From Candidatus Thioglobus autotrophicus (GTDB taxonomy: Bacteria; Pseudomonadota; Gammaproteobacteria; PS1; Pseudothioglobaceae), in the NCBI GenBank assembly GCA_022448455.1, contig JAKUUR010000015.1, positions 1 through 41,573 on the forward strand: a stretch of 41,573 nucleotides of DNA, written 5' to 3'. Positions 17,099 through 25,485 of this stretch are shown piece by piece (the stretch's first letter is position 1; each line of letters begins with the position of its first letter). The notes under the pieces were generated by a model. That model saw only the letters and a program-made list of their open reading frames with translations. It had not been told where the DNA came from and did not search any database. The position numbers and the translations under genes were made by a program.

Positions 17099-18262
17099 TT
17101 GAAAGAGTTCGATGTCATTGTTATTGGTGGTGGAATGGTAGGTCTTGCTTTTGCTATCGAGCTTTCTCAGAAAAAAAACTGTTCACTTGCAATCGTTGAA
17201 CCGAATACTAGTAACCCATCAATTAATAAGTCGTTTCATACACGTGTCAGTGCAATTACACCGTCCTCAGAGGCATACCTAAAATCTCTAAATATTTGGG
17301 GTGATATTAAAAGAAAGCAAGTATTTGTTGCCACCAAGGTATGGGATCAGAATTCTCACGGTCGTCTTAACTTCCATGCGAAAGACGAGAATATGGAGCA
17401 TCTTGGACATATTATCGAGAATGATTTAATTCAGTCTGCCTTATTTAGTGCTATTGATAAAAATAAGATTGAGTACATCAATGCAAAATTAAGTAATTTA
17501 AAAAAAACCGACTCTGGCTACGAAGTAAACCTAGATAATCAAGTCAGTTTGTCTTGTCGATTGCTTGTCGGTGCAGATGGTGCGCGTTCGCAGATAAGAA
17601 CCTTGTCAGCAATTGAAGTAACCGAACGTGATTATCAGCAAAAAGCAATTATTGCTAATATTGTTAGTGAAAAGCCTTTCCAACAAACAACTTGGCAGCG
17701 TTTTTTATCAGATAGTATCATTGCTTTATTGCCATTATCGGAAAATCAAGCGTCAATTGTATGGTCATGTAAAAACCACTTAGCTGACGAGTTGATAAAA
17801 CTGGACCGTGACAAATTTAATCAATCCTTATCTGAGGCTGTTGAGTATCGTTTTGGTAATCTTGCACTGGAAAGTGATAGGCAAGTCTTCCCTCTTATTG
17901 AGCGAAGTGCAAAAGACTATACTATGCCTAATCTAGCACTTATTGGTGATGCTGCACACAATATCCATCCTTTGGCTGGTCAAGGTGTTAACTTAGGTTT
18001 TTCTGATGCCAAAGAACTTAATCTTCAACTGTTAACTAATAGTGACAAGGTCTTGGGTGATTTTTCAGTATTAAGAAAATATGCAAGGGCACGAAGATTA
18101 GATAATGAACTTATGGCTAAAACTATGACAGGACTGGATTGGATATATAAGCAAAACAACGAACCACTTCGTTGGTTAAGAGGATTTGGTATGAATGTTA
18201 TTGATGAAACACCAATTCTGAAGTCTTTTTTTCAGAAGCAAGCCTTGGGCAAGTCAGAATAA
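17099..18262 (+). CDS. UbiH/UbiF/VisC-family FAD monooxygenase
   Basis: This 387-residue flavoprotein belongs to the ubiquinone-biosynthesis hydroxylases. The Rossmann motif DVIVIGGGMVGLAFAIELS is at the N terminus, DG-motif GADGARSQIR is near 160, and FAD-binding GDAAHNIHPLAGQGVNLGF is near 285. It likely hydroxylates a ring carbon of the ubiquinone precursor; which position (C1, C5 or C6) cannot be told from sequence alone. The start is TTG 17099, directly abutting the pmbA stop, with GGAGAGGGG upstream. Confidence 0.9.
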   Translation: MKEFDVIVIGGGMVGLAFAIELSQKKNCSLAIVEPNTSNPSINKSFHTRVSAITPSSEAYLKSLNIWGDIKRKQVFVATKVWDQNSHGRLNFHAKDENMEHLGHIIENDLIQSALFSAIDKNKIEYINAKLSNLKKTDSGYEVNLDNQVSLSCRLLVGADGARSQIRTLSAIEVTERDYQQKAIIANIVSEKPFQQTTWQRFLSDSIIALLPLSENQASIVWSCKNHLADELIKLDRDKFNQSLSEAVEYRFGNLALESDRQVFPLIERSAKDYTMPNLALIGDAAHNIHPLAGQGVNLGFSDAKELNLQLLTNSDKVLGDFSVLRKYARARRLDNELMAKTMTGLDWIYKQNNEPLRWLRGFGMNVIDETPILKSFFQKQALGKSE

Positions 18263-18293
18263 TATTGTGAGTTTTATAATTCCTTAAAATTAA

Positions 18294-18848
18294 CTATCTA
18301 AAAAATCTTGTTGGGGTAATTATGCCGTCAACAGGTACATCCCATGGCATTGTATTCAGTTGCTCAACCTCTTGGCAGTCAAACGCCAAACCAAACAGTT
18401 TTGGTACCCTGTAATTCAAACGATTTTTTTGAAAACTAAGAGTTTTGTCATAGAACCCACCACCCATACCTAAGCGATTTTTGTATTTATCGAATCCAAC
18501 TAATGGCATCAAAATAAGGTCCATTTGGTGGGCTCCCATTAGAGGTGTGTAAACCGGCTCATTAATACCGAAACGATTTTTTCTAAAGTATTTACCAATC
18601 TTTGCAAACTTGAGTTTTTCTCCTGCCAATATTGGCAAATAAACAAAGTAGCCTCGTTTTTTAAGGAAATCTATTGTATTTTCTGTTTCAACTTCACCAT
18701 CGTTTGGAGTAAATATTGCGATATGTTTAGCACTTCTAAATAGTCCATTTTTTTGACATTGATGGAGGATTTTTTTACCTTTTTTCTTACGAGTAGGCTT
18801 ATTAATCGATTTTCGGCGTTCTCTGAGTTGACTGCGTAACTCTTTCAT
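18294..18848 (-). CDS. fau: 5-formyltetrahydrofolate cyclo-ligase
   Basis: This 184-residue protein (YgfA) converts 5-formyl-THF to 5,10-methenyl-THF using ATP. The phosphate-binding LGMGGGFYDKTL (~125) and FDCQEVEQLNTMPWDVPVDGIITP near the C terminus are diagnostic. The N terminus is very basic (RRKSINKPTRKKKGKK). The gene lies downstream of the 6S RNA gene on the same strand, the ssrS-ygfA order conserved in gammaproteobacteria and in E. coli linked by cotranscription. Confidence 0.94.
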   Translation of the reverse strand: MKELRSQLRERRKSINKPTRKKKGKKILHQCQKNGLFRSAKHIAIFTPNDGEVETENTIDFLKKRGYFVYLPILAGEKLKFAKIGKYFRKNRFGINEPVYTPLMGAHQMDLILMPLVGFDKYKNRLGMGGGFYDKTLSFQKNRLNYRVPKLFGLAFDCQEVEQLNTMPWDVPVDGIITPTRFFR

Positions 18849-18983
18849 TAGAAATAATATTAGAGTAATAGACTAATTTTATCAGTACTATTTATTTCAC
18901 TATATTTAATTTGAATACGAAAAAATACCCGTAGAAGAATAAAAGAGTACAGAGACATTATCTAAATAGGGAAGTTAAATAGG

Positions 18984-19157
18984 TGTCCGTTGTGCCGTGT
19001 TGACATGGTCCTGAACCATATGGCTCAAGGCGGAAGTTCGATGCTTACCGTAGGTTTCCCAATCAAGGATGGGCTTGCACAATAGTAACCAATCTCATCT
19101 CCTGTTATATACGTAATCGGCTCAGGGAAATAAATCAAAGCACGAACACAACAGATG
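18984..19157 (-). ncRNA. ssrS: 6S RNA
   Basis: The minus strand has the 6S RNA plan: a closing stem, a large central bubble and a terminal hairpin. TCTGTTGTGTTCGTG (19155-19141) pairs with CACGGCACAACGGA (18999-18986), with one bulge. CCCTGAGCCGAT, almost identical to E. coli 6S, is just inside the 5' side. CCTTGAGCCATATGGTTCAGG on the 3' side matches E. coli CCTTGAACCAAGGGTTCAAGG in position and form. Length of ~174 is close to E. coli's 184. 6S RNA binds sigma-70 RNA polymerase by mimicking an open promoter. It is directly upstream of fau, as in other gammaproteobacteria, and has a well-placed promoter. The spacers 18849-18983 and 19192-19336 show nothing else except the marC promoter. Confidence 0.9.
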
Positions 19158-19162
19158 AATTG

Positions 19163-19191
19163 ATTATCACACTTCATTTTATGAATTGCAA
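19163..19191 (-). promoter_or_regulatory. Promoter of the 6S RNA gene
   Basis: Minus-strand TTGCAA (19191-19186) and GATAAT (19168-19163) are 17 bases apart. The expected start, about 7 bases on, is 19156, exactly at the 5' side of the 6S closing stem. Confidence 0.75.
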
Positions 19192-19271
19192 TATAGTTTC
19201 TTCTTTTTTGTTAAATGTATCTCTTTTTTATATTTAAGGGCCATAAATTATGAGAAATAATTGATTAATAA

Positions 19272-19301
19272 TTGCGATAACTAACAAAATATTCGTATAA
19301 A
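19272..19301 (+). promoter_or_regulatory. Candidate promoter of yhgN/marC
   Basis: TTGCGA (19272-19277) and TATAAA (19296-19301) are 18 bases apart, ending 35 bases before the start codon. Moderate consensus match. Confidence 0.45.
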
Positions 19302-19336
19302 ATCCCCTCTTTAGTTTTGACTATTAGGAGTTTTAA

Positions 19337-19924
19337 GTGACTGTTTTATCTGCAATTTTTTTATTATTTTTAATCATGGATCCGATTGGAAATGTACCAC
19401 TATTTTTGAGTATTCTTAAAAATATTCCAATTGAAAGGCGCAGAAAAATAATTATCAGAGAGCTCTTAATTGCCCTGTTGGTTCTGTTATTTTTCATGTT
19501 CATTGGCAAATATATTTTGCAATCACTGCAAATTGCTGAATCTTCATTAGGTATTGCTGGCGGTGTTATATTGTTCTTGATTGCAATCAAAATGATCTTT
19601 CCTGGCATTAATCATATTGTTACCCATGACGAAAAGATGGAACCTCTTGTGGTACCATTGGCAGTGCCATTGATTGCGGGGCCATCTGCAATTGCAGCTG
19701 TAATTCTGATAATGGCTCAAGCGCCTGAAAGGTGGCCTGAGTGGATTTTAGCTTTGATAGTCGCTTGGCTAATTGCAGGAATAATCTTAATATCTTCGGA
19801 AAAACTTGGTCGTGCTCTTGGAGTGAGGGCACTGCTTGCAATTGAGCGTTTGATGGGTATCCTCTTAATGTTTGTTTCTGTTGACTTCATTCTTGATGGA
19901 ATAAAGCAAGCATTTAGTATTTAA
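19337..19924 (+). CDS. MarC/YhgN-family inner-membrane protein
   Basis: This 195-residue protein with six hydrophobic segments is very close to E. coli YhgN: FLIMDPIGNVPLFLSILKN, RRKIIIRELLIALLVLLFF, GGVILFLIAIKMIFPG and PLAVPLIAGPSAIAAV. The family's transported substrate is unknown. GTG 19337 is preceded by AGGAG at a good distance. It is divergent from the 6S RNA gene. Confidence 0.9.
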   Translation: MTVLSAIFLLFLIMDPIGNVPLFLSILKNIPIERRRKIIIRELLIALLVLLFFMFIGKYILQSLQIAESSLGIAGGVILFLIAIKMIFPGINHIVTHDEKMEPLVVPLAVPLIAGPSAIAAVILIMAQAPERWPEWILALIVAWLIAGIILISSEKLGRALGVRALLAIERLMGILLMFVSVDFILDGIKQAFSI

Positions 19925-20034
19925 ACTACTTTTTAACTCTTGACTATTAAACGTTAATAGGGCTTAGAAAGGCTTTTAGATTTGCTATGTTTGTGCTAGC
20001 AAGCTATAATTCGTTCTTTTTTTTTGAGATTGCA

Positions 20035-21165
20035 ATGGCAAAGAATTTATCGCCTATTGTTATGAAATTTGGTGGCACCAGTCTCAGGGATGAGAGCTGT
20101 CGTGAAAGCGCCTTGACGCATATTAAACGCTACGCTGAAGCCGGTGAAAGGGTTGTCGTTGTGGTTTCAGCTATGGGTCGTAAAGGAGAGCCTTATTCTA
20201 CCGATACGCTCGTTAACTTGTTAAAACAAGTTGGCCCCAATATTTGTCCCAGAGAGCTAGATCTAATTATGAGTGTTGGCGAGAGTATAAGTTCCGCTTT
20301 CTTTACCCACCTATTAAGCCAAAATGGATTAGATGCAATCTCTTTTAATGGACGACAAGCCGGTATTTTGACAGATGATAATGCTGGTAATGCGGAAATA
20401 CTTGAGATTAATCCAGCTCAAATCATGGAGGCACTAGATGAAGGAAATATTGCTGTTGTAGCCGGCTTCCAGGGAGTTAATGATAGAGGGGATATTCGTA
20501 CATTAGGTCGTGGTGGTAGTGACACCTCTGCTGTCGCGTTAGCTGCCGCCTTAGAGGCAGAAAAAGTGGAAATATTTTCGGATGTAGATGGTATTGCAAA
20601 TTGTGATCCAAAGCTGGTCTCGGGTTCAAAATATCTGGCGTCGATTAGTGTTAATCAGATGTTGGCGATGGCTGATGAAGGTTCAAGAGTAATTCATCCC
20701 CGAGCAATCAAGGCCTCCTTAAAGACCAAAACACCAGTCGTTGTAAGGAATACATTCAGCGATTCACCAGGGACACTAATTCATCACGATAAGTCTTTAG
20801 ATAAAAAACGCGTTGCTATTGCTCATCGTGAAGGTATGGTTTTGGTTGAGTGTGAATATGATCATGATGCAAAGACTGATGTTGACGGAGTGGTCAAGAT
20901 TGATTCAAGACGGGTATTACTTAGGGACGATGCTTATTTGAGTGGAAAACTTTCTCAACTTGAAGAAAACTTTGGTTTTTATAAGTTGAGCAGAAACTGG
21001 GCAACTGCTTCTGTGGTATTTAACTCCAAGGCCCTAGCAGCGAGTGAACTTGATTATGCTGAGTTATTAAACTCATCTAAGAATATCATTAGCTATTTAC
21101 TTAAAGAGCCAAGAATTAGAGAAACACTGAATTTTTTACACGCTAAATATACTTTAGAAGAATGA
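20035..21165 (+). CDS. Aspartate kinase with atypical C-terminal region
   Basis: Residues ~1-250 are an amino-acid-kinase domain of aspartokinase type: VMKFGGTSLRDESCRESAL, VVVVSAMGRKGEPYSTDTL, MSVGESISSAFF, AGFQGVNDRGDIRTLGRGGSD and SDVDGIANCDPKLV. It should phosphorylate aspartate, the first step to lysine, threonine and methionine. The following ~120 residues are not a clear pair of ACT domains as in LysC. ATG 20035 gives 376 residues, below the ~405 of two-ACT enzymes; an upstream in-frame ATG at 19987 would add a hydrophobic stretch without family match. Its neighbours suggest a possible specialised role. Confidence 0.85.
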   Translation: MAKNLSPIVMKFGGTSLRDESCRESALTHIKRYAEAGERVVVVVSAMGRKGEPYSTDTLVNLLKQVGPNICPRELDLIMSVGESISSAFFTHLLSQNGLDAISFNGRQAGILTDDNAGNAEILEINPAQIMEALDEGNIAVVAGFQGVNDRGDIRTLGRGGSDTSAVALAAALEAEKVEIFSDVDGIANCDPKLVSGSKYLASISVNQMLAMADEGSRVIHPRAIKASLKTKTPVVVRNTFSDSPGTLIHHDKSLDKKRVAIAHREGMVLVECEYDHDAKTDVDGVVKIDSRRVLLRDDAYLSGKLSQLEENFGFYKLSRNWATASVVFNSKALAASELDYAELLNSSKNIISYLLKEPRIRETLNFLHAKYTLEE

Positions 21166-21190
21166 AATTTGATTTAGATCTTGTAAAGGT

Positions 21191-21490
21191 TTAAGGTTTA
21201 TAGCCTCCATTATTAACGTAATCTAGAAGTACATTCTGTGTAAAAGTTGACTCTAGTTCTGCTGCTTTACTAGCAACCGGTTCCTTTAGGTCACCATCCG
21301 GTATTTCGATTACCTCATTATGCCAATCCGAAATATAAGCGTCAGTATCTGTAGCATCGGCAATGGTAGCTGCAGAATCAACTGCATCCATAAATCGATC
21401 ATCTAGCTGAACTTTTTCTACTTCTCTACGGCTCTTTTTAATCATAACTTGGGTGGGTATATCACGCCATTTGATTACGGTCAGTTTCAT
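21191..21490 (-). CDS. PF13769-type small protein ('virulence factor' domain)
   Basis: This 99-residue acidic protein begins MKLTVIKWRDIPTQVMIKK and ends in an acidic helix with VASKAAELESTF. The TVIKWRDIPTQV opening matches a family (Pfam 'virulence factor' PF13769, from memory) often seen beside folate-dependent methyl-transfer genes in alphaproteobacteria. Its activity is unknown. ATG 21488-21490 is chosen because GGAGG is 6-7 bases upstream on the minus strand; an in-frame ATG four codons earlier lies on top of that site. It is divergent from the DMGDH-type gene. Confidence 0.8.
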   Translation of the reverse strand: MKLTVIKWRDIPTQVMIKKSRREVEKVQLDDRFMDAVDSAATIADATDTDAYISDWHNEVIEIPDGDLKEPVASKAAELESTFTQNVLLDYVNNGGYKP

Positions 21491-21624
21491 TGTATCCTCC
21501 AAAAAACAAGTCTGATAATAGGTTAATTAAATTTTGAGAAATTCTACCATTAAGTAAATACAGTAATTGCTATAATTTAGGTATATAATGCCGTTTTTTT
21601 AATTGAATTATACTCGGGGGAGTA

Positions 21625-24150
21625 ATGAAAAATAAAGCACAAGTTGTTGTTATTGGTGGAGGTGTTGTAGGTGCTGGAACGCTTTATCATTTGGCAAAAA
21701 AAGGATGGACTGATGTTGTATTACTTGAGCGTAAAGATTTAACTTCAGGTTCAACTTGGCATGCTGCGGGTCTGTTGCCGCTTTTCAATATGAGCTACTC
21801 AGTTGGCAAACTGCACCAATATTCCGTTAATTTTTATCATGAACTTCAAAAAGAAACTGGCATGAATGTGGGTTTTAGTGTGGTTTCAAATATCCGCCTT
21901 GCGAATTGCCAAGATCGTATGGATGAGTATAAATATTATGCAGGCGTAGGTAGCACTGTAGGTGTAAACGTTAACTTCTTAACACCCGACGAGGTTAAAG
22001 AAATATGGCCTTTATGTAACACTGAAGGTTTGGTTGGAGCCATTCAACATCCAGATGATGGCTATATTCAGCCAGCTGATTTAACGCAAGCCTTGTGTAA
22101 AGGAGCTAGAAATCGTGGCGCTGAAATCTATGAAAACACTAAGGTCACCTCGATGGAGCAACAAAAAGATCATAGCTGGATAGTTAAAACTGATCAAGGT
22201 GATATTGCCTGTGAGCATGTTGTTTCTTGTACGGGTAGTTTTGCCCGAAAAACCGGAGAAATGGTGGGTTTAGATATTCCTGTGATTCCTGTTGAACATC
22301 AATTTATTGTCACCGAACCTCATCCGGAAATTCTGGAACGCAAAAAGCAAGGTTTACATGAAATGGGAGTGTTACGTGAACCTGATGCTGGGTATTACTT
22401 GCGCGAGGAGGCAGGAGGTTTGTTGTTGGGGATATATGAAAAAGGTGCCCCAGTTTGTTATATAGATGGACCGAGCGATGATTGTCAATATGAGTTATTT
22501 AATAGTGAACTTGAACGTTTAATGCCTCATATCGAATTTTGTATGAATCGAGTACCAGCGTTTGGTGAAGTGGGAATCAAGGATGTCTATAATGGAGCCA
22601 TTGCATATACCCCTGATGGAAATCCAATCGTTGGACCTGCACCTGGGTTGAAAAACTTTTGGTTTAATGAGGGTCATAGTTTTGGTATTACTGCTGCAGG
22701 TGGAGCGGGCTGGCAGTTAGCAGAATGGATCGTCGATGGCGAACCGACGGTTGACATGATGGGGGTGGACCCTCGTCGTTTTGGGCCTTATGCCACTCGT
22801 GGATACTTAAGAGTGAAAAATGAAGAAGCATATTCAAATGTTTTTACTCCGCACTACCCAGATGAGGAACGAGGAGGGGCGAGACCATTAAAAACAACTC
22901 CTTGCTATGATCGTATGAAGGCTTTGGGTGCAGTTTTCGGTTCTGTCTATGGCTGGGAACGCCCAAACTGGTTTATGCCAAGTGATGATTATGCTCTAAG
23001 CGCTGAAGACCTCGACCAATCTGACCCATCTCAAGTGCTACTTAATAAGAATCACTCTAATCCACTAGAGGATGGTCGTATTGTCGAAAAATACTCTTTC
23101 CGACGCTCAAACTATTTTGAACACGTTGGCAATGAATGCAAACATGTTAATAAAAAAGTTGGACTTTTAGATATGTCCGCATTTGCAAAATGTGTGGTTA
23201 AAGGCCCTGGTGCAGAAGCATGGCTAGAGTCAATATTTGCCAACAAAATGCCAACAAATATTGGTCGTATTAGTTTGGTACACATGTTGTCACTAAATGG
23301 TGGGGTGCGCGCAGAATTTACAGTCTATAAAACGGGGCCACAAAGCTATTACTTAGTATCTGCAGGTGCGTTTGAGGCTCATGACCATGATTACTTATTT
23401 AAGCTTGTACCAGCTGATGGAAGTGTCAGCATTCAGCGCGTAACAACACAAACTGGTGTACTGGTATTGGCTGGGCCTAGGTCACGTGATGTGCTACAAA
23501 AGTTAACAGATACTGATTTGTCTAACGATAGTTTTAAATGGTTATCTGGGAAAAAAATTAATGTAGGATATGCCACTGCTGAAGCCCTTCGAGTGAACTT
23601 TGTTGGTGAATTGGGTTGGGAGTTGCATCATCCAATTGAGATGCAAAACTACATCTTTGATCAAGTGATGGAAGCTGGGGCTGAGTTTGATATCAAGCCA
23701 TTTGGTATCCGTGCAATGGACAGCATGCGTTTAGAAAAATCTTATCGATTAATACCAAGAGAGATGTCAATTGAGTACTCTGCTTTTGAGTCTGGTCTTG
23801 ATCGTTTTGTCCGGCTCGATAAAGAAGATGATTTTATTGGCAAAGCTGCATTGGCTGAATGGCAACAGCGTGGCGCAGATAATGGCTTTGTTACCATGGA
23901 AGTTTTGGATGTTGTTGATGCTGATGCACGGGGTTCTGAAGCCATCTATAAAGATGGTGAAGTTGTCGGAAGAGGAACTTCTGGTGGCTACGGATGGCGT
24001 TGTGGAAAATCACTAGCACTTGGCTTTGTAAGAGTTGACTTGGCAAAGATTGGTACTGAACTTGAGATCGAAATATTGGGTAAAAAGTACCAAGCTATAG
24101 TCATAGAAGAATCACCCTTTGATCCAACTAATGAATGTTTGAGGTCATAA
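21625..24150 (+). CDS. Dimethylglycine/sarcosine dehydrogenase-family FAD oxidoreductase with GcvT domains
   Basis: This 841-residue protein has an N-terminal DAO-type FAD domain (~8-370; VVVIGGGVVGAGTLYHLAKK and STWHAAGL, where the His matches the covalent FAD site in DMGDH), an FAO_M-like region (~375-430), and GcvT plus GcvT_C folate-binding domains (~435-830). It should oxidatively demethylate an N-methyl amine such as dimethylglycine or sarcosine and pass the one-carbon unit to tetrahydrofolate. The exact substrate cannot be fixed. GGGGGAG precedes the ATG, and two TATAAT boxes (21571-21576, 21584-21589) lie upstream. The adjacent PF13769-type gene and the methylarginine-type set downstream fit methylamine metabolism. 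Confidence 0.9.
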   Translation: MKNKAQVVVIGGGVVGAGTLYHLAKKGWTDVVLLERKDLTSGSTWHAAGLLPLFNMSYSVGKLHQYSVNFYHELQKETGMNVGFSVVSNIRLANCQDRMDEYKYYAGVGSTVGVNVNFLTPDEVKEIWPLCNTEGLVGAIQHPDDGYIQPADLTQALCKGARNRGAEIYENTKVTSMEQQKDHSWIVKTDQGDIACEHVVSCTGSFARKTGEMVGLDIPVIPVEHQFIVTEPHPEILERKKQGLHEMGVLREPDAGYYLREEAGGLLLGIYEKGAPVCYIDGPSDDCQYELFNSELERLMPHIEFCMNRVPAFGEVGIKDVYNGAIAYTPDGNPIVGPAPGLKNFWFNEGHSFGITAAGGAGWQLAEWIVDGEPTVDMMGVDPRRFGPYATRGYLRVKNEEAYSNVFTPHYPDEERGGARPLKTTPCYDRMKALGAVFGSVYGWERPNWFMPSDDYALSAEDLDQSDPSQVLLNKNHSNPLEDGRIVEKYSFRRSNYFEHVGNECKHVNKKVGLLDMSAFAKCVVKGPGAEAWLESIFANKMPTNIGRISLVHMLSLNGGVRAEFTVYKTGPQSYYLVSAGAFEAHDHDYLFKLVPADGSVSIQRVTTQTGVLVLAGPRSRDVLQKLTDTDLSNDSFKWLSGKKINVGYATAEALRVNFVGELGWELHHPIEMQNYIFDQVMEAGAEFDIKPFGIRAMDSMRLEKSYRLIPREMSIEYSAFESGLDRFVRLDKEDDFIGKAALAEWQQRGADNGFVTMEVLDVVDADARGSEAIYKDGEVVGRGTSGGYGWRCGKSLALGFVRVDLAKIGTELEIEILGKKYQAIVIEESPFDPTNECLRS

Positions 24151-24159
24151 CATAATAAA

Positions 24160-24176
24160 ATCCCATGACATGGGAT
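24160..24176. promoter_or_regulatory. 17-base palindrome after the DMGDH-type gene
   Basis: ATCCCATG-A-CATGGGAT is a perfect 8-bp inverted repeat with a one-base centre. It starts 10 bases after the stop codon and is 111 bases before the next start. As RNA it folds as ATCCC-loop-GGGAT but is followed by a broken T run (ACTTTCTTTT), so it is a weak terminator or an operator. Confidence 0.5.
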
Positions 24177-24286
24177 GATAACTTTCTTTTAGTTAGTCAA
24201 CTCTTGATAATCTTAATCTTAGAATTTTGGTAAGTATTTTGTATCCAAATATGGTTTAATATTCGAACTTTTTAAAGAAGAAACTT

Positions 24287-25465
24287 ATGTCAACAATTGC
24301 AAACAAGTCTGACTTACATGAACAAATGGTGACTTGGCGACACCAACTTCACCAGCATCCAGAGCTCAGTTTTAAAGAAAAGATGACTAGCGATTACATT
24401 GCATCAGTATTGCAATCTCATGATATTGAGATTCATCGTGGATTAGCAGTCACGGGTATTATTGCAACAGTTCATGGCCAACGAGATGGTAATGTCATTG
24501 GTCTTCGCGCTGATATGGATGCGCTTCCAATTCAAGAACTTAATGATTTTAGTTATAAATCAGTTCATGATGGCAAGATGCATGCTTGCGGTCATGATGG
24601 CCATTCAACGATGCTTCTTGGGGCTGCAATTTATCTTAAAGAAAATAATGATTTTTCAGGCACAGTACATTTTATCTTTCAACCCGCGGAAGAAGGTGGT
24701 GGCGGTGGTCGGGTGATGGTTGAGGAGGGAATATTTGATAAGTTTCCATGTCAAGCGGTATACGGTATGCATAATTTTCCAGGTATAGCCGAGGGGCAAT
24801 TCGCTGTCCATGATACAGCAGTGATGGCTGCCAATGAAACACTTAAAATAAACATTAAAGGAAAAGGTGGCCATGCTGCAATGCCTGACAAGTGTATTGA
24901 TCCCGTTGTTGTTGGTGCGCAAATTATTAGTGCCCTTCAAAGCGTTGTTGCTCGAAATGTGGCACCACTTAATTCTGCAGTTGTGAGTATAACGATGGTC
25001 AATGCCGGCTCTGTTTCTAACGTCATCCCTGACGATATGCAATTAACTGGCTCATTAAGATACTTCAGTAAACAAGTAGGTGATGAAATTAAGGAAAAAA
25101 TAAAGAACATTGTTGAGGGTGTTAGTCATTCCATGGGAGCGAGTGCAACATTTGAATCGGTTCCAAACTACCCTGCAACAATCAACACACCAGAGCATGC
25201 TGAGCTTTGTGCTAAAGCTGCGGCTATGGTGGTTGGTGAAAATAACGTTCTGAGAAATGAGCAACCAACTATGGGATCTGAAGATTTTGCCTTTTTGTTA
25301 AATGCGTCAGAGGGCGCCTATATCTGGATTGGCAACGGATTAGTTTCTGAGGATAGTCCTAAAGGTGGCTGTCTGTTGCATAACACGCAATACGACTTTA
25401 ATGACGAAATACTTCCCATTGGAGCTAGTTACTGGGTTCAACTCGTTCAAAACATCCTCCAATAA
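24287..25465 (+). CDS. M20-family amidohydrolase/aminoacylase
   Basis: This 392-residue metallopeptidase-fold hydrolase resembles hippurate hydrolase and N-acyl-amino-acid amidohydrolases (M20D). It shows RHQLHQHPELSFKEK at the start, GLRADMDALPI, the metal-binding HACGHDGHSTMLLGA, the catalytic QPAEEGGGGG and a dimerisation domain (~185-295). It cleaves N-acyl amino acids; the true substrate is unknown, perhaps an N-acylated or carbamoylated amino acid linked to the following genes. It is followed after 20 bases by the aminotransferase gene. Confidence 0.9.
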   Translation: MSTIANKSDLHEQMVTWRHQLHQHPELSFKEKMTSDYIASVLQSHDIEIHRGLAVTGIIATVHGQRDGNVIGLRADMDALPIQELNDFSYKSVHDGKMHACGHDGHSTMLLGAAIYLKENNDFSGTVHFIFQPAEEGGGGGRVMVEEGIFDKFPCQAVYGMHNFPGIAEGQFAVHDTAVMAANETLKINIKGKGGHAAMPDKCIDPVVVGAQIISALQSVVARNVAPLNSAVVSITMVNAGSVSNVIPDDMQLTGSLRYFSKQVGDEIKEKIKNIVEGVSHSMGASATFESVPNYPATINTPEHAELCAKAAAMVVGENNVLRNEQPTMGSEDFAFLLNASEGAYIWIGNGLVSEDSPKGGCLLHNTQYDFNDEILPIGASYWVQLVQNILQ

Positions 25466-25485
25466 AATTTTTCTATATCAGCAAA

